Shown here one piece after another: positions 36,290 through 50,353 of a DNA stretch of 64,000 nucleotides (position 1 is the first letter of the stretch; each line of letters opens with the position of its first letter). The notes under the pieces are model-generated. The model was not told the DNA's origin and did no database searches. It saw only the letters and a list, made by a program, of their open reading frames with translations. The stretch lies in the NCBI GenBank assembly GCA_036971475.1, contig JBAIZL010000002.1, positions 332,271,320 through 332,335,319 of the forward strand. Reading direction: 5' to 3'. The position numbers and the translations under genes are program-made. This DNA comes from Prosapia bicincta. Lineage: Eukaryota > Arthropoda > Insecta > Hemiptera > Cercopidae.

Positions 36290-38430
36290 GACAAAGACAC
36301 TGAAAAATGCATGACACTTTCAATGGAATTAGAGATCAACTGGAGTCAACACAGCCTACATTTTCCAAGGATTCATCTTCTTCTAATGACAACATCAAAG
36401 GAGGTGTTAAAAAGTGGCCAGATTGTTGGATTTTAGAACAAAAGAACAAGTTTTATAAAACATACAGTTGTTTTAATGTACACAACACAAAACTTGGGTG
36501 TGAGGTTAGCAGGAATGTTGGATAAATAGAAAAAAAATCTGACATGAAAGTGTCTAAACATGGACTGGATGTGATAATAGGAGTTTCGGGAAAACATGAA
36601 CCCAGTAGTAAATAGTTATAAGGAAAAAATTTATGATCACAAAGGCAGTTGTGCACATTTAACAGCTTTAATATTTATTGTAGACTCAAAAAAAAAAAAA
36701 AACTATAGAAACCGATACTGTTTAAATACAGTATCAAATGAGAAAGGTGTTACAGTTAGAATTTTTGGAACTTATCTATAAGGTTGCAAAATAGAATCAG
36801 TCTTTTTACGACTTTGAGCCAGAAATAGATGTACAAGAGCTCAATGGATTAAATATGGGATTACATTCAAATAAGCCTTGTAAGGATATCATAAACCTCA
36901 TAAATGCAGAAATGAGAAAGCATATTATACAGGAAATAATCAAATCAACCAATAAGTTTGCGATCATCATCAACAAATTAACATCTTTGAGCAAAACATC
37001 AAGTCTGATTTTGTACATTAGAGTTTGCGTAAAAGATTTAAGTATTGAATCTCCTGTGAATTTATTTTTGGACCTAGTTGAGCTTAACAGTATGACGTCT
37101 CTGGAATTGTTTAAGCTATAATTAAATGCCTTAAAGGTTACAAATTATATGATGTTTTACAAAATAGATTAATTGCTGTAGCGTTAGTGATGCTTGGCAG
37201 GAGGTCTGGAGTGTGTGCCTTGTTAAAAGACAAGTTTCCCTCAATCATCATTTAGCATTGTTCTTATCATAGATTTGAACTTTGTATGAGTGATGTTGTG
37301 AAGGAAATGGCCAGTATCAATCACTTTAAAGTGTTTGTTGATAAACTGTAAGTTCTGTACCATGTTTCGCCAAAGAACAGAGAGAGTTGCATTTGGTCAA
37401 ATGCGAATGCGCTTGGAGTTCAACTGTTAAAAAACTGGAAGGGTGTTGGACACATGTTGATTAGCCTCTAACTTCTGAACACTTTCAGCAATTTAGGAAA
37501 TCTAAGAAATTCTAGCAAACCATTTTATGTTAGCTAAAGAAGACCAAACCTGTGATAGACTAGCTCGGATAGATACAAGTATGAAGGTCTGCTTAGGAAA
37601 CTTACATACATTCCTTTTGTTCTAGATTTGGCTCTAATGTGTGATGCACTTCAAGAAATATCAGAAGTTAGTGAATAACTGCAGAAATGATATGTAGATT
37701 TGTTCCAAGCTACCAAAAGTTTATAGGTTCTGGCAAAAACATTTATTGCCTGGAAAGATATCCCGGGAACATCTTATGAGCAAGATGTGATATCTGTAAA
37801 TAATAAAATATTTATGGGACTTAAACTTTTGGAAGAAATAATTAACTGCCCGTTGTTCCTGTTGTCTTTTATAAGGAACTATCAGACACAGTTAAATAAA
37901 GAATGTTGAGTAGTGAAGACGCAGCTTTGGCTAATTCAGCCCGTATAGTTGAGCCAAACATTTGGCCCAATAACATTAAAGACATTACTTTTGGGGAAAA
38001 GATATAGAGTTACTACCCATTCACTTTCAAATGAACAAACGAGATACTTAAACCATTTCATGAATATGTGTTTGACAATTGTGAGTGCTTAGGTGGAACC
38101 CGTAAAAAAAAATTGATGTATTGTAAGAATTTGCTTTTGTTGTCAACTGCAATCAAGACTATTCCAGTGTCTTCAAGCAAATGTGAAAGAGGCATTTCTC
38201 AAAAAACCTCATCATAACTGATTCCAGAGCGTCTTTATTAACACAAACTGTCTCTACTTTTCCTAAAGCTGAATAGTTCACCACTCACTCGTTTTGATCC
38301 TTGGAACTTACGTAAAATCTTCTGCTTCAGGGACGACACTTTGCTCTGGCTACTAACAGCAAAGTGAGAGAGAGAGAAGTGAGAGGAGGCACTTACAACA
38401 AAAACCTTCTAAACTTTGGACAATTTCATA
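36290..38430 (+). pseudogene. hAT-derived (KIAA1586/ZMYM-like) transposase pseudogene
   Basis: Readable pieces in order: GVKKWPDCWILEQKNKFYKT and LGCEVSRNVG (zinc-finger-like N-terminus), KIYDHKGSCAHLTAL, LNGLNMGLHSNKPCKDIINL, EMRKHIIQEIIKSTNKFAII, INKLTSLSKTSSLILYI (replacing DESTSLS), then NLFLDLVELNSMTSLEL, and INHFKVFVDKL followed by LYHVSPKNRE. This is the order of the KIAA1586-like hAT proteins common in arthropods: BED-like finger, DUF4371, hAT core. The first catalytic Asp is lost (INKLTSLS where LDESTSLS is usual), and there are many frameshifts. The C-terminal dimerisation region near 38100-38200 is hardly readable. No terminal repeats were identified. Confidence 0.65.
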
Positions 38431-39046
38431 AACTGTAAGGTAAAATATGTTTAAGTACTGTACCTTTTTAATAAATAATTATTTCAAAAAAAATTTAAAG
38501 ACAAAATTATAAATCTAGAAGTATAAAATTGTTGGTGCACATGTGGGGCATTTTGGGCTCCTTCTTGTAAGTCCACAGAGTGGATGGGCAGAAAATTGTC
38601 TTGAATCCATGACATTGAGTTCATCTCAATAGATAGAAATTATTTTTTATATTAAATTAATTTTTTTACAAAAAGTAAAGTCTTACACAGTGTTTAATAC
38701 AAATGACAAAATAATATTATCAAAAACTGTTTTAAAATTATCATTAAAAAATAAAACCACTTGATTTATTTATATTTAAATTTATACATACAATATTAAC
38801 AGTATAAAGATTAATTGTATAAAAAATTTGGAGTTTCAAAATCATTTTTTCTTTGTTTAAAATGTATTGTTTTAAATATTAAGGTAATTCATAAAATAAG
38901 GTTCCCTATGCTGCTAAGAATGCAATATGTTGGGGTAAATGTGGTAACACTGTCTTACTGATCAATTTCCCCCTCTCCCTATCCCCACCACTCCTGGCTC
39001 ACTAGATTGCTCTGTGCCGGGTTAACAGCCTTCGAAGTTGGAGCTC

Positions 39047-39944
39047 CCCATTGCTGTTACCATCAGTTGCGAAATTCGTGCTGTGATACGATTTTTTAAA
39101 TGCAAAACGGATTTCACCTATTGACATTTATCGTCAGTTAATCAAAGGTTATGGGGAAAAGTGTATATATGTTCAGCATGATAGTAAATAGTGTAAAGAA
39201 TTCAGTGAAGGCCGGACAAAAATTCATGTTGAGGACCGGAGCGAAAGGCCTTCAGTTTCAGACAGAATTGTTGATAAAGTTGAAAGAATATTGCTTGAAG
39301 ATCGGAGGATTGATATTAACAAACTTGCTTTGCGTATTCCTGAGACTTCCAATATCACAATTCATAACATTTTAACTAAAAAATTAGGCTATCACAAAGT
39401 ATGTGAGCGGAGGGTACCACGATAGTTTACAGAAAACCACAAACAGCAACGTGTCAAGTGTGTCCAGCAGTTTTTGCAACAATGTGAAGACAACAAAGAT
39501 GAATTCTTGGATTCCATTGTTACAGACAATGAAACATGGACATTTCACTTTACCTATGAAACCAAGCAGCATTCACGTGAATGGCGTCACTCAACTTCGC
39601 TGAAGCCGAAGAAGTTTAAACAAACACAGTTTGTTGGGAAAGTCATGGCAACTATATTTTGGGACAGGAAGGGCCTGCTTTTAATCGACTTTTTGCCTCA
39701 TGGAACAACAGTTAACTCAGATAGATGTTGCATCACATTAAGAAAACTGAGACTTGCGATTAAGAACCGCCGGAGAGGAAGATTGTCCAGTGGTGTGAGG
39801 CTTATGACAATGCTTGACCTCATGTCTCACACCAAACTCAAGAACTGCTGACAGATTTTGGCTGGACTGTTGTGTCCTCCCCCCTACAGTCCTGACCTAT
39901 CCGCAAGGGATTATCATTTATTCCCAAAGGAACACTTGGGTGGC
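39047..39944 (+). pseudogene. mariner (SETMAR-like, D34D) transposase, broken
   Basis: The plus strand reads IAVTISCEIRAVIRFF (N-terminal helix), IDIYRQLIKGYGEK, GRTKIHVEDRSERPSVSD, LEDRRIDINKLALRI, FLDSIVTDNETW (first Asp, usually TGDETW), TYETKQHSREWRHSTS, VMATIFWDRKGLLLIDFLPH, GTTVNSD, NRRRGRLSSGV, YDNA-PHVSH (second Asp; the usual Arg is TGA) and DYHLFPKEHLGG. It has several stops and at least three frameshifts. It ends abruptly at 39944, where a Penelope fragment begins in the opposite orientation. Confidence 0.85.
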
Positions 39945-39949
39945 TTACA

Positions 39950-40330
39950 CTTCAGTACGGTTTTCGGTTTATGTTGAATTTATGTGTTTGTTTGTCCATA
40001 TGCTTAATTGTAAGGTCTAGGAAGTTAAGAGAGTTTTGTTGTACTGTTTCAATGGTGCATGTTAGTTTTGGGTGTATGGTATTAAGGTATTTCAAAAATA
40101 TGTGTGCTTGACGTGTGTTACCTTTGTATAATGTTATGATATCGTCGACGTATCTATACCAGTAAATTATGTTATCTGAGTATTTATTGTTGAGTAAAAA
40201 GTGGTTTTGTTTAATATGGTGTATGAATATTTCTGCTAAGATGGTAGCTATGGGGGAACTCATAGGTAGGCCATCTTTTTGGTTGTAGAAAGTGTTATTG
40301 TAGGTGAAGTAATTTTGAGTGATGGATTTT
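39950..40330 (-). pseudogene. Penelope-like reverse transcriptase fragment
   Basis: The minus strand reads SLKITSPTITLSTTKKMAYL in one frame and, better, ITQNYFTYNNTFYNQKDGLP joining MSSPIATILAEIFIHHIKQN, YWYRYVDDIITLYKGNTRQA, LTCTIETVQQNSLNFLDLTI in one frame from 40263 down. YVDD is the RT catalytic box and DGLPMSSPIA is typical of PLE RT. It is truncated at both ends and fused to the mariner remnant at about 39945. Confidence 0.8.
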
Positions 40331-40583
40331 TACATTCTACTACATCCAAAAATAGGTTGTCCCGATTTTGACTAATAACAATCCGGTCACTGTATTTATG
40401 TGGCTTTATGTGTTCATTATATCTTTCAATTTTACAAATTCTAACCACTATATCTAATTTTCAACACTTAAAACCATTAGTTTCTTGTTAAAAAAGAATT
40501 TTTGAACAAGTGAAAAAAAATCAGACGTGATAACGTCTTTACCAAAAATTACTGATAATAGTATACCGTTTTATAAAGAATTA

Positions 40584-41429
40584 CAGTAATACCTCGACTT
40601 ACGCGATTCCCAAGTTACGCGGTTTTAAATCACGCTGTCCAAGTGATATTTTTGCAACCGAACACTGCTAGTTTACTTCAACCGATGGATCAGGGAGTCA
40701 TCAAAACATTTAAAGCTTAATACAAAAGATCATTTGCGCATCTGCATGAAGCTATGAGACAGAGCAACAAGCTCTCTGTTAAAGATTTTGGAAACAATCT
40801 GATGCTTTGAGAATCATTGGACAATCTGGGAATGAAATTTCACAAAAAATTTTGAATGGCGTTTGGAAAAAGGTGTCTATTTTTCCCCCCACTGAAACTC
40901 ATAAACAGAATCAGTCCCAGATTATGATGGAATTGCTGATGTGATTGAAGAAGTTCTTGGTTTTGCCAGACAACTAAATTTAGAAGTGGATAATGATGAC
41001 GTTCAAGAACTGCCGGATTTACACAACCAGATGCTGACATTTAATTGATGGGCTCATAGAAATCCATGATCAAGACCTTAAAAACGTAGATTCTTTACGC
41101 CCAGTTGAGTGAGAAAAAAAAATCCTCAATTCGTCAAACGAATTTATTAGATTTTATGAAGTCTTTGTAAAAATAACTTCTTTTTTATTCTTCTTCAAAA
41201 TTACTTCTTTGGAATATATATGTATATAATATAATTTTTTGTTGTATTATGTATTTAAGATTTTAATACATACACATTTTTTTCTAAATTATTAGTTTAT
41301 TTAGTCTTTGGTCCCAATTAAACATGATTCCTATGTGACTGTATGTAAAATTATACCCCGTTTTACGTGAATTCGACTTACACGGTTATCGATCGGTCCC
41401 ACCTATAGCGTAAGTACGGGGTATTACTG
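40584..41429 (+). mobile_element. Tigger-type deletion derivative with TIRs and TA duplication
   Basis: Left end CAGTAATACCTCGACTTACGC and right end (complement) CAGTAATACCCCGTACTTACGC, each next to TA (40582-40583; 41430-41431). The interior keeps only the C-terminal transposase part, with many stops: QPMDQGVIKTFKA near 40682 (as NRWIRESSKHLK in the other frame) and later IADVIEEVLGFARQLNLEVD with DVQELPDLHNQMLT, the Tigger tail (VEELLDSHNEELT). The helix-turn-helix and first catalytic parts are deleted. Confidence 0.85.
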
Positions 41430-41949
41430 TATTTTGAATATACAGTGTAATGTTCATTTAAATATTCAGGATTTTTTAAAATTTGAAGTACTATTGAAGG
41501 TTTTCAATGTTTAAGAGAATTGTTTACAATAACGTTTTTAGTAATAGTAGTTTGAGATCTAGTGGCAGTGGAATTCCATCAGAAGGAAAACATACTTTCA
41601 AATTATGCAATAGTATAGTGTAGATAAGTTTATGTATGCAATTTATATACTCACGATATTTATAAATTTTCACTCGCACACAATATTTATTGATAACGAT
41701 GTTTAAATAGGTTTGGTGTTTTTTGGTGAAGTGAATGTCATTGAAATTGCAAATAAAAGTTGCAATTAGTTGCTGTCACAAAACTCATTTACTGTTGTTT
41801 TGTCATAATATGCTTATGACATTGTCTTTCATTATATGAAGTTCTAAGGAATACAGAAAAATAATAAAAGTTGTAGGTAAAGATACTAAAAAATAAAATA
41901 TTTCGAAAAGATAGACGAACTTCTTAGCATTCCATGGATTCACCGTATG

Positions 41950-42030
41950 GGTGCCAGGTACATAGTGTGGCAGCGGAATCGACCCTGAGTAACCCTAGGA
42001 CTAGTGATTCCGGGTTTAGGTTCAAGTCAT
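41950..42030 (+). repeat. Possible tRNA-derived SINE-like fragment
   Basis: GGTTCAAGTC at about 42020 resembles a pol III B box, and GTGTGGCAGCGGAATCGA about 50 bases upstream could be a weak A box. There is no tRNA cloverleaf and no identified second copy in the window. Confidence 0.2.
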
Positions 42031-44637
42031 TTAATCTCATTATACAACATGTAAGAATTTATAAAACCAGGCTTACTTTTATAACTGTATTACAATTTAA
42101 AGGGTAATAGTCTATCAAGGGTAATTTATAGGATACAACCATTATATCACCTTTGATTTTTACCTTTTAAATCATGTAACGTAGAAATATATTCTAAACA
42201 AGAATAAATTTATTTTAATTGTCAGGAAACATACTTTTAATTTTTGAAAAATGTTAACCTAACCAAAACACACATGAAACCATTTAAACTAAAGGTTTCC
42301 TTGTGAAACAGAATACTATTATACACTACACAAAATTATTAATAGGCATTTTACAAAGTATTAACATAGTATTTTAAACTACACTCAATAATAAATATAT
42401 ATTTTACACTGAATCAAGATATTAACCAGTTAGTTTGGATTTGGTATTATAATAAAAACAAATATTATCACATTATAAAAGTTGACTATATAAAAAAAAA
42501 ATACAAAAATTACACTATCTTGTCAAGCTCCAACAGCAATGACATAATTTCATATACTTATTATCACGTGATTTCATATGCATGTATAGTAACTAAATAC
42601 CTATAGAAATTTAAAATTTTTAATTTTAAAGTAATATTAATTTATTATATAAAACTTATAAAAAAGCAATAAAAACCTATATTTTAATACACCTACATAG
42701 TCATGTTATACAATAAAGTACTGTTCTATTGAAAAACTTTATACAGAATTAGGTATAACTATATTGAGTGTGCTAAATTCATCATTTGGCAAGTATATAA
42801 CTTAGTTTAGTAAACTTATATTTTTCTTATAATAAAAATAATCCTAACCTAGCAGTATAAAATAATTGTTTTATAAAAATAAATTTACTAATGTATATTT
42901 TGGTTATGGTGGTACATTTAGGTTATATTTCAATATTTCAAATTCTTAACCACTGTTTGTTTTCTGATATTTAAAACACTTGCTTCTTATTTATATTTTG
43001 TTTTTTAATAACATAAATTTTAGAAAAATCATTGCAAACCAGTATTTGTGCAAATATTACTACTTCCTATCGAAACATATCAAGATAAAACTGTATATTA
43101 CAAGTAGCTTATATATCAAGGCCAATATACACAGTCAACCTTCATTAATAAGAAAAACGAAAATATATAGACAAAATTTTAACTTATGTTCATTGATTTC
43201 ATATTTACATACTAAATTTTTGTTCATAAGAAAATTATTCTAACCCGCCATTTTTAACTATTTAATTATAACTTTATTTTACTGTGATGTAACACAGCCC
43301 AGTAACTGCTCACAATTAGCTCATAAAGTAATATTATATCAGACGTTATATTACATGGTAAGATTTAAAATAAGGTATAAACACTATTTTTAGTTTCTGG
43401 TATTTAAAATAATTTTATTCTTGTTTAGAATGTATTGTTCAATAACCTGTTGGGCAATAAAATCAAATCAAAGTTGTTACAAATGTATACAATATAGTAA
43501 CAGAGGTACCAGTTAGGATAGGTTGGGTTAGATTTAAAATAAGGTTTGCAAACATAAGACAAAACCTGTTGAAAGATAAAATGAAAAATTCTATTTTGTG
43601 TATGGCGATACAATAATGTAGATGTGAAAAATTATATAGGTCACTTTACTTATTGATCAGTCAGCTAATATAAAGAAGCAAATCATCTATAACGATCAAT
43701 TTTTTTTATCGACATACTCTGTAGGAATATTACTATGATCATATATTGTTATATTTTAAAAAGAAAACTTGGGGCTATAAAGTTTTGTTTGCATTGTAAA
43801 GTGATGTTATTTTTGTCTTTTTTCAAATCTTCAATTTACGGGGTTTCAACACCAATTTTAATTATTTTGTCTATGTTCCTGAGGACTTTCTACATTACAA
43901 AATAAATCTCTTCTGCTTCGCTGTTGTCTAGATAATCGATAATTACCCAAAATTAACCCGATATACTTTCTGTTGGACCATACATCGTTTTTGCTATATA
44001 TTTCTTTTATAGTTTTGAGTTTGTCAATAGTTAAATTATTTTATAGCACCCAAAACAAGCCTACATAAACAGCAAAAATTGTGTAAAAATTCACAGTACC
44101 AATTTAAATTATTTAAAGGGTACATAAACCTGTTTTAAACCATTTATAAGGATCTGAAATTATGTTTGGAAAATACAACAATAAATTATAATATAGTAAA
44201 AAGCAAAGAAATGCAGTAGTTGAATTAAAAGTGCCTAACCTTATTGTAAAACATCAAACTGCCTAGGTTTGGAAGTCTTGTCATAATAAATAATACAATC
44301 ACAATCATAAATATTGTTTATTTTTCAGTTAATACTATAATTTGAAACCGCCGAGCAGTGTAAATTTTCATTAAATATAATTATATGATTTGTTATTGAT
44401 AAGCCTATGTTATAGTATCAGAGGTTGGGATAGGCCTAATGGATACAGACCATGTGGTCCCTACTATTAAAAACGAAATTAAAAACATACATTTGTAATA
44501 AAAATAGTCTATTGCATTATAATAAGCAACGTTTACTGTATTTCTACTAAAATTGCCTTGAGGGACAGTGACTCGTGGCCTTCAAGTTGGTAAACAAGCC
44601 CTCTTATAAACATGACCAGACATTATAGTTTTACTTA

Positions 44638-45240
<603 letters not shown>

Positions 45241-46007
45241 AAAGTGTAATGAAAGTAGAATTACGAAATTAGTGTTAAACATGTATTGTTAACAAACAAT
45301 TATTATGTTTAAACGCTTTGGTCGTTTTTGTAATAGTAAAATATATTTAAACATGTACTTTTACACGAAATTAAAATGTAAAGTATTTAAAAGTGCACAT
45401 TAGTTATAACACTACTATTCAAGTTGAAGTAAAACACTTTTCATAAAATAATTAAATTCATCTAGACATTACCCTTTGTTTACAAACAGTTTAGTTGTAA
45501 ACATTGTTTGTTGGCAATTTCAACAATTACATTATCTTATACATTTATTTCCTGCATGTCATATGGTAACCTTTAACCAACCTTTGGTAAATTGTCACAT
45601 TTACCAACCTTTGAAATATAAAACAATAATTGTTACATTTGACTTTATTCATAATTTTAAATTTTTTTCTTGTGCATTTCCTATCATTAATTTTTGAAGT
45701 TTTCATAAGATATTTCTTTGTTTTCAAAGTATGGTTTTAATACAGTATTTAATAAACTGTAGGCAATTATTAGGCCTATTTAAAAAAATTTTTAAATCAC
45801 TTAATATTTTTAGGTGATAGAATTTATTAAAAATATTCATAAATTTATGTTAATTTTATGTTCAAATTATAAAAGATTTAAAGATCAAGAAAACTATTTC
45901 CAAAAGTAAAATCTTTTAAAAACAATTTTATACTATCATCAATTTCTAAAATTGGTAATTTCGGAAGATAGAGCATTATTCAATGCATTTTAACATTAAA
46001 TAAAACC

Positions 46008-46009
<2 letters not shown>

Positions 46010-46091
<82 letters not shown>
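46010..46091. repeat. (TA)n microsatellite
   Basis: About 41 TA units without interruption, in the intergenic region upstream of FoxK. Confidence 0.95.
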
Positions 46092-46094
<3 letters not shown>

Positions 46095-46729
46095 TTTCCT
46101 ATTTATTTTAATTTAAGTAATATTTTAGTTATTTATTAACACACACACATACACACATTCAATATAATGCTACAGTTTATTAATTCGATGAGTATCATAA
46201 GTTTTGACCCCTTCTAACATTACCATACTTGAATCAAAAAAAACAATCGCAAAATCTGTTAGCTTTAAAATAATTAGAGAGATATTATAAAACTTTTGTT
46301 ATCCCTAAAAAAAAGTTAAAATACGGCTGGCTATTATTCTCGATGATTAAACTTTATTAGGAAAATTAAAACAAAAGAAAAAATTTAGGTAATTTTAAAA
46401 GACATGGTCATGTAATTTGATTTTAAAATTGTCTTTAAAAAATCCTGAGTAATAGGTTAGGATTTGTTAATTAAATGATAGTTTCAAAACAAGTCAGCAT
46501 AGGAAGCATAATTACCTACGAATTGTCTAGTTACCTGATTGATTTCTGCTTAAGATTAGTAAGACAACTTTCTCTTCAAGATATTTACAACTTTTCTTCC
46601 TATTTGATTATAACGTTGTTTTTGTTTGGCTTTTTAAAATTGTTTTTATTTTTCCTTCTATAACTTTTGACCAACTTCCTTAAAATGGGAGTTCTTTTTT
46701 CTTCACTCTTACTAAGAATTTTCAGTCTG

Positions 46730-47130
46730 AAGGAAGTTGATAACCAGATGTCCACGACTTACATCTCTCTAATACTTATGAAATAGATTCATCCCAGTAC
46801 TCTTATTCAGTACAAATGCAGGATGGTTTTTAATCTTTTACTGGGAGGTTCAACTACATCTGGGAAATCCAAAGGAATATATTAAAATGTTCATCCCCCT
46901 CCTTGTATACTGAACAATCCAAGAGAATATATTGCAATGTTTCATCCATTTGTTGATACTTTGCACAAAAGAGGTGGTCTTGGCACTCTCAACACTAGAT
47001 ATCAAAACATTTTTCAAAGTGTCTGCCATGAGACTCTTCACCTTTGACAACAAAAATTGATATGGCTGGACTGGCATTATCACAGTTAATTGTTTAAAGA
47101 CCATATCTGGTCTTTCATTACTATACACTC
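46730..47130 (-). pseudogene. Non-LTR retrotransposon ORF2 C-terminal fragment
   Basis: Pieces in shifted frames: QFLLSKVKSLMADTLKNVLI, then CRECQDHLFCAKYQQMDETL and QYILLDCSVYKEG, the Cys/His knuckle (C-x-C ... ETLxHILLDC) that ends many LINE ORF2 proteins. The downstream DNA, GTCGTGGACATCTGGTTATC, is a diverged match to the repeat at 29278 and 13640. It is fragmentary and broken. Confidence 0.5.
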
Positions 47131-48106
47131 TAAAATGTGTTATTATTCAATGGAATGACAAATTTTTCATTCGCAATTCTCATAAAGTGAAAAGCATATA
47201 TCTTAGAATGTAAACTACAAAGGGTTTCAATCAGATATTTGCAGTCTGTCAAAATGCAGAGCTATGTGCATCTGACCCCTAATTTATCTGCAAAGACACG
47301 AGTTAAGCATCCATGCTAGATGGAGAATTCATGAGCAAAAGTAGATCTGAAGGAACAAATTCATTTTTGAACCACTCCTTGAAAATATTACCAGTCATCC
47401 ACACCTTACACTGATTTCTGTAATGAACAGAAAAGCATTCAAGTTCAAATTTTCAAGAGCTGGTGGCTTGGGGGATTTTCCAATCACTATTAATGGCAGT
47501 TTATTTGTTCCTGCGGCGTTACTGCAGGTTAAAACTGACGTTGTTTGTTCGTTTTAAAGCCTGGCGCAGAAGATCCCGCTTTAGAAGCAAGACTTTTAGT
47601 GGGAAGGGCTTTAAAATTCAATCCAGTCTTGTCCGCATTATACAATTGCTGGGGTGAGTAATTTTTAGACGAAATCAAATCTGTGAATTCGTCTAAATAT
47701 TCTTTTGCAGCAAGATTATCAGCTGATAACTTGCCTCAGCTTACTGTTAGTTGTCTAATTTTGTGCCTTCTTTTCAACCCTCCATTGCTAGCAGTAAATT
47801 CCAAATCACTGTTCATTAATTTGTTTAACTGTAATGCCTGTTTTTATATTAATGGACCACTAGTAGGAACTCCTTTCTGGCTCTCTTGTGTAAACCATAA
47901 ACATTTTTTTATTCACAGAAACTTTCGAGTGATTGCGTTGTTCCAAAGACTTTTCACTTGTAGCACTGCAAAACTGTTCAATTTTTGATACAGAAATATG
48001 TAATGAATGCTCTAATAGTGTTCGTTATTAAAAAAAACTCATTTCTGTCAAATGCAAAATCCGAACAGGCTGTAGCCCCAATTAGTTCAGATTTGAGGGG
48101 TTCCAC
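47130..48106 (-). pseudogene. Tigger/Jerky transposase with right terminal repeat
   Basis: On the minus strand the terminus CAGTGGAACCCCTCAAATCT GAACTAATTGG (48106 downward, next to TA) is Tigger-like. Below it come KRRHKIRQLTVS, GKLSADNLAAKEYLDEFTD, NYSPQQLYNADKTGLNFK (first catalytic Asp in NADKTG; NADETG is usual), LPTKSLASKAGSSAPGFKTN and MTGNIFKEWFKNEFVPS. It degrades before the LLLDNAPSH motif. The left end was not found. It has stops and one or more frameshifts. Confidence 0.75.
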
Positions 48107-48944
48107 TGTAGTTAATGATCTCTGTAATTGTGTTCCATTCCTAGTGAATGTCCTGCGGATATTGCTCATTCACAACCACATTGATCAATTTGTTGTACAA
48201 GAAGTCACTGAACCTCTTTCCTTTGATACTGAACTTTGTGCATTGCAAAAGTATAGTTATTGCTGGAATTTGATCAGTGTTCCTAAAAATGAACAAATAC
48301 AGCTCATTTGCTGGTTCTGGAAGACTTTATACACAATGTTCAAGAACATTAATAGTGTTTATAGTCTTCTGAACTCGAACTTGGCTTTTTTCTGTAGAAA
48401 TGAACTGTCCAATTTCCCAATAAGTTTTCATTGATTAAACTCTTTCAAGATAATTTGTTTGTTAATTTCAAGGTGTGGAATAAATAAGCACAAAGTTGCA
48501 TATTTGAGTAGAAATGGAATATCTAAATACTTGTATTTTATGTACATTAAACATAGCTCTTTTGAATGTAACCAGAGAATGTATTTACAAACTTTAGACA
48601 GTCTCTAAAAGTTTCAAAATAATGCAGTATAACATTAACAAAAGGGTATGAAGTGTTTTTGTTTACTGAGGGTGGAATTGAATCCCTCATGAGTTTCACT
48701 TTAATATTAATTTTTTTTTCAGCTTACTTAAACATTTTGCCAATTCACTTTTTTTCTTAGTCGACTTCTGCATTTATTTTGGCAGAAAAAACACTGTACC
48801 AAATAAGTAGCTTTTTGGACAAATTAACTGGTGTAATTTTGAGTGTATAATACGCAATTATTTTAGAAATTTTGGTCCAATTAAATGGATAAATAATTGC
48901 TAATTTTATTATGTATTAACTTATTTAACCAAAAATACTTTACA

Positions 48945-49265
48945 TATGTTACACCTGTCTGTAGTATTACTTACTTTAAATTATTGTGGAGGATGGCCAT
49001 TCAGAGTGATATATTCCATTGTCAACTTAGTAAACTACACATTTCAAACTACAACCTATACACTTACTCAACACCCAATTAGATTGTCTACTATGTTGAG
49101 TATGTGTGTAGGGTATAGTTTGAAATGTGTAGTTTAACGTCGAGTTTATAATGGGACACATCTCCCGAAATGGCCGTCCTCAACAATCATAAAAGTGCTA
49201 CTATGGGTAAATGTACAAGTATTTTTAGTTAGGTAAAGACCTAGCTCACGTAAAGATGGAATCAA
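48945..49265 (+). mobile_element. PLE family B foldback, diverged copy
   Basis: Arms: AAACTACACATTTCAAACTA (49030-49080 region) against TAGTTTGAAATGTGTAGTTT (49112-49135), with outer parts GTAGTATTACTTACTTTAAA...GGCCATTC on the left and CATCTCCCGAAATGGCCGTC (49161) ... TAGCTCACGTAAAGATGGAA on the right. The GGGACACATCTCCCGAAA core and the GATGGAATCAA tail match family B. It is clearly older than the copies at 25185 and 27769. Confidence 0.75.
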
Positions 49266-50353
49266 TTGATTTAAAAATTATTTTCAAAACAATTTATAAA
49301 AAATTGCATTCTGTCCTGACTTTAGAGATTTTTTTATATAATACATTTCTTTACAATATGGGAGTTTTCATGTTTCAAAATATAAAAAAATTTTTAAAAA
49401 TCTTGGAAGTTTTTGCGTTGTATACTTTGAGGTTTCTAAATGATATTTATTTATCAATTCATTTGACAAAAAAACTATTACTTACTAGTGTTTCTTACCA
49501 GATGTGTTCGCACATGATGAATGCTGTGAGTTATAGTCAATACAAATAAATAAGTCTAATAAATAGAATAAAATTTACTTTCATATTAGTATATACTATT
49601 ACCATAATCATAAGACTGGCTGACATCTCTACCTTCGTTAGGTAAACAGCCAATTCCCTTTTCTTGTACAGCATATTCTTTGTATATTATTTGTATATTT
49701 AAGCTAATTCTTAAATACTGTAATTAAGTATTTGTAATAATACAAATAAAAATATTGATTTACAATAAGTCAAATTTAGTTTTTAATAACATATAAAACT
49801 ACAAGTATTATAACAATTTTCAGTCTTAAAGTTGACCATCTTCAAAACTTAGTACCTCTGATAGGCTGCAACATTGGTAATTGTTTTTTTATAAGCAAGA
49901 CATTCAAAAACCTTGATGTGAATTTTGACAAGGTTATGAATAAACCCAGTTAGATGATGTTAACTATGTTAGCGAGATTTATATAAAGGTTGTGTAATTT
50001 GTAGCAAGGGTTTATAGTAGTTTATTAATAAATTAGACATCGGTTGTTTTGAGAGATCAAATTTTCGGCAACCAAGGTTCAGACCTATCAGTTACTACTT
50101 ATCTTACTCAAGTGCAGCGAGCTCATTGACGATAAATCGCAGCTAGATTGGTGAGCCAAGGTGGAGAAATATTTGTAGTTTGGAAATATTTAAAAGCTTT
50201 AACTATGTATTCAGTTGATATCCAATGAACCAAGAAATCAATTTGTGCAAAATACAACAACATACATTTACCAAGCAATGCAATTATGTATTACATTGTA
50301 AATCACTAATTTGTCCGAAAAAAACACAAATGAGTTGTAATTTGTAACTGTTA

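Noticed and set aside
47985..48434. Plus-strand open stretch of 149 codons
   Set aside because: Its first part is antisense to the Tigger remnant and its terminal repeat; the rest matches nothing I know.
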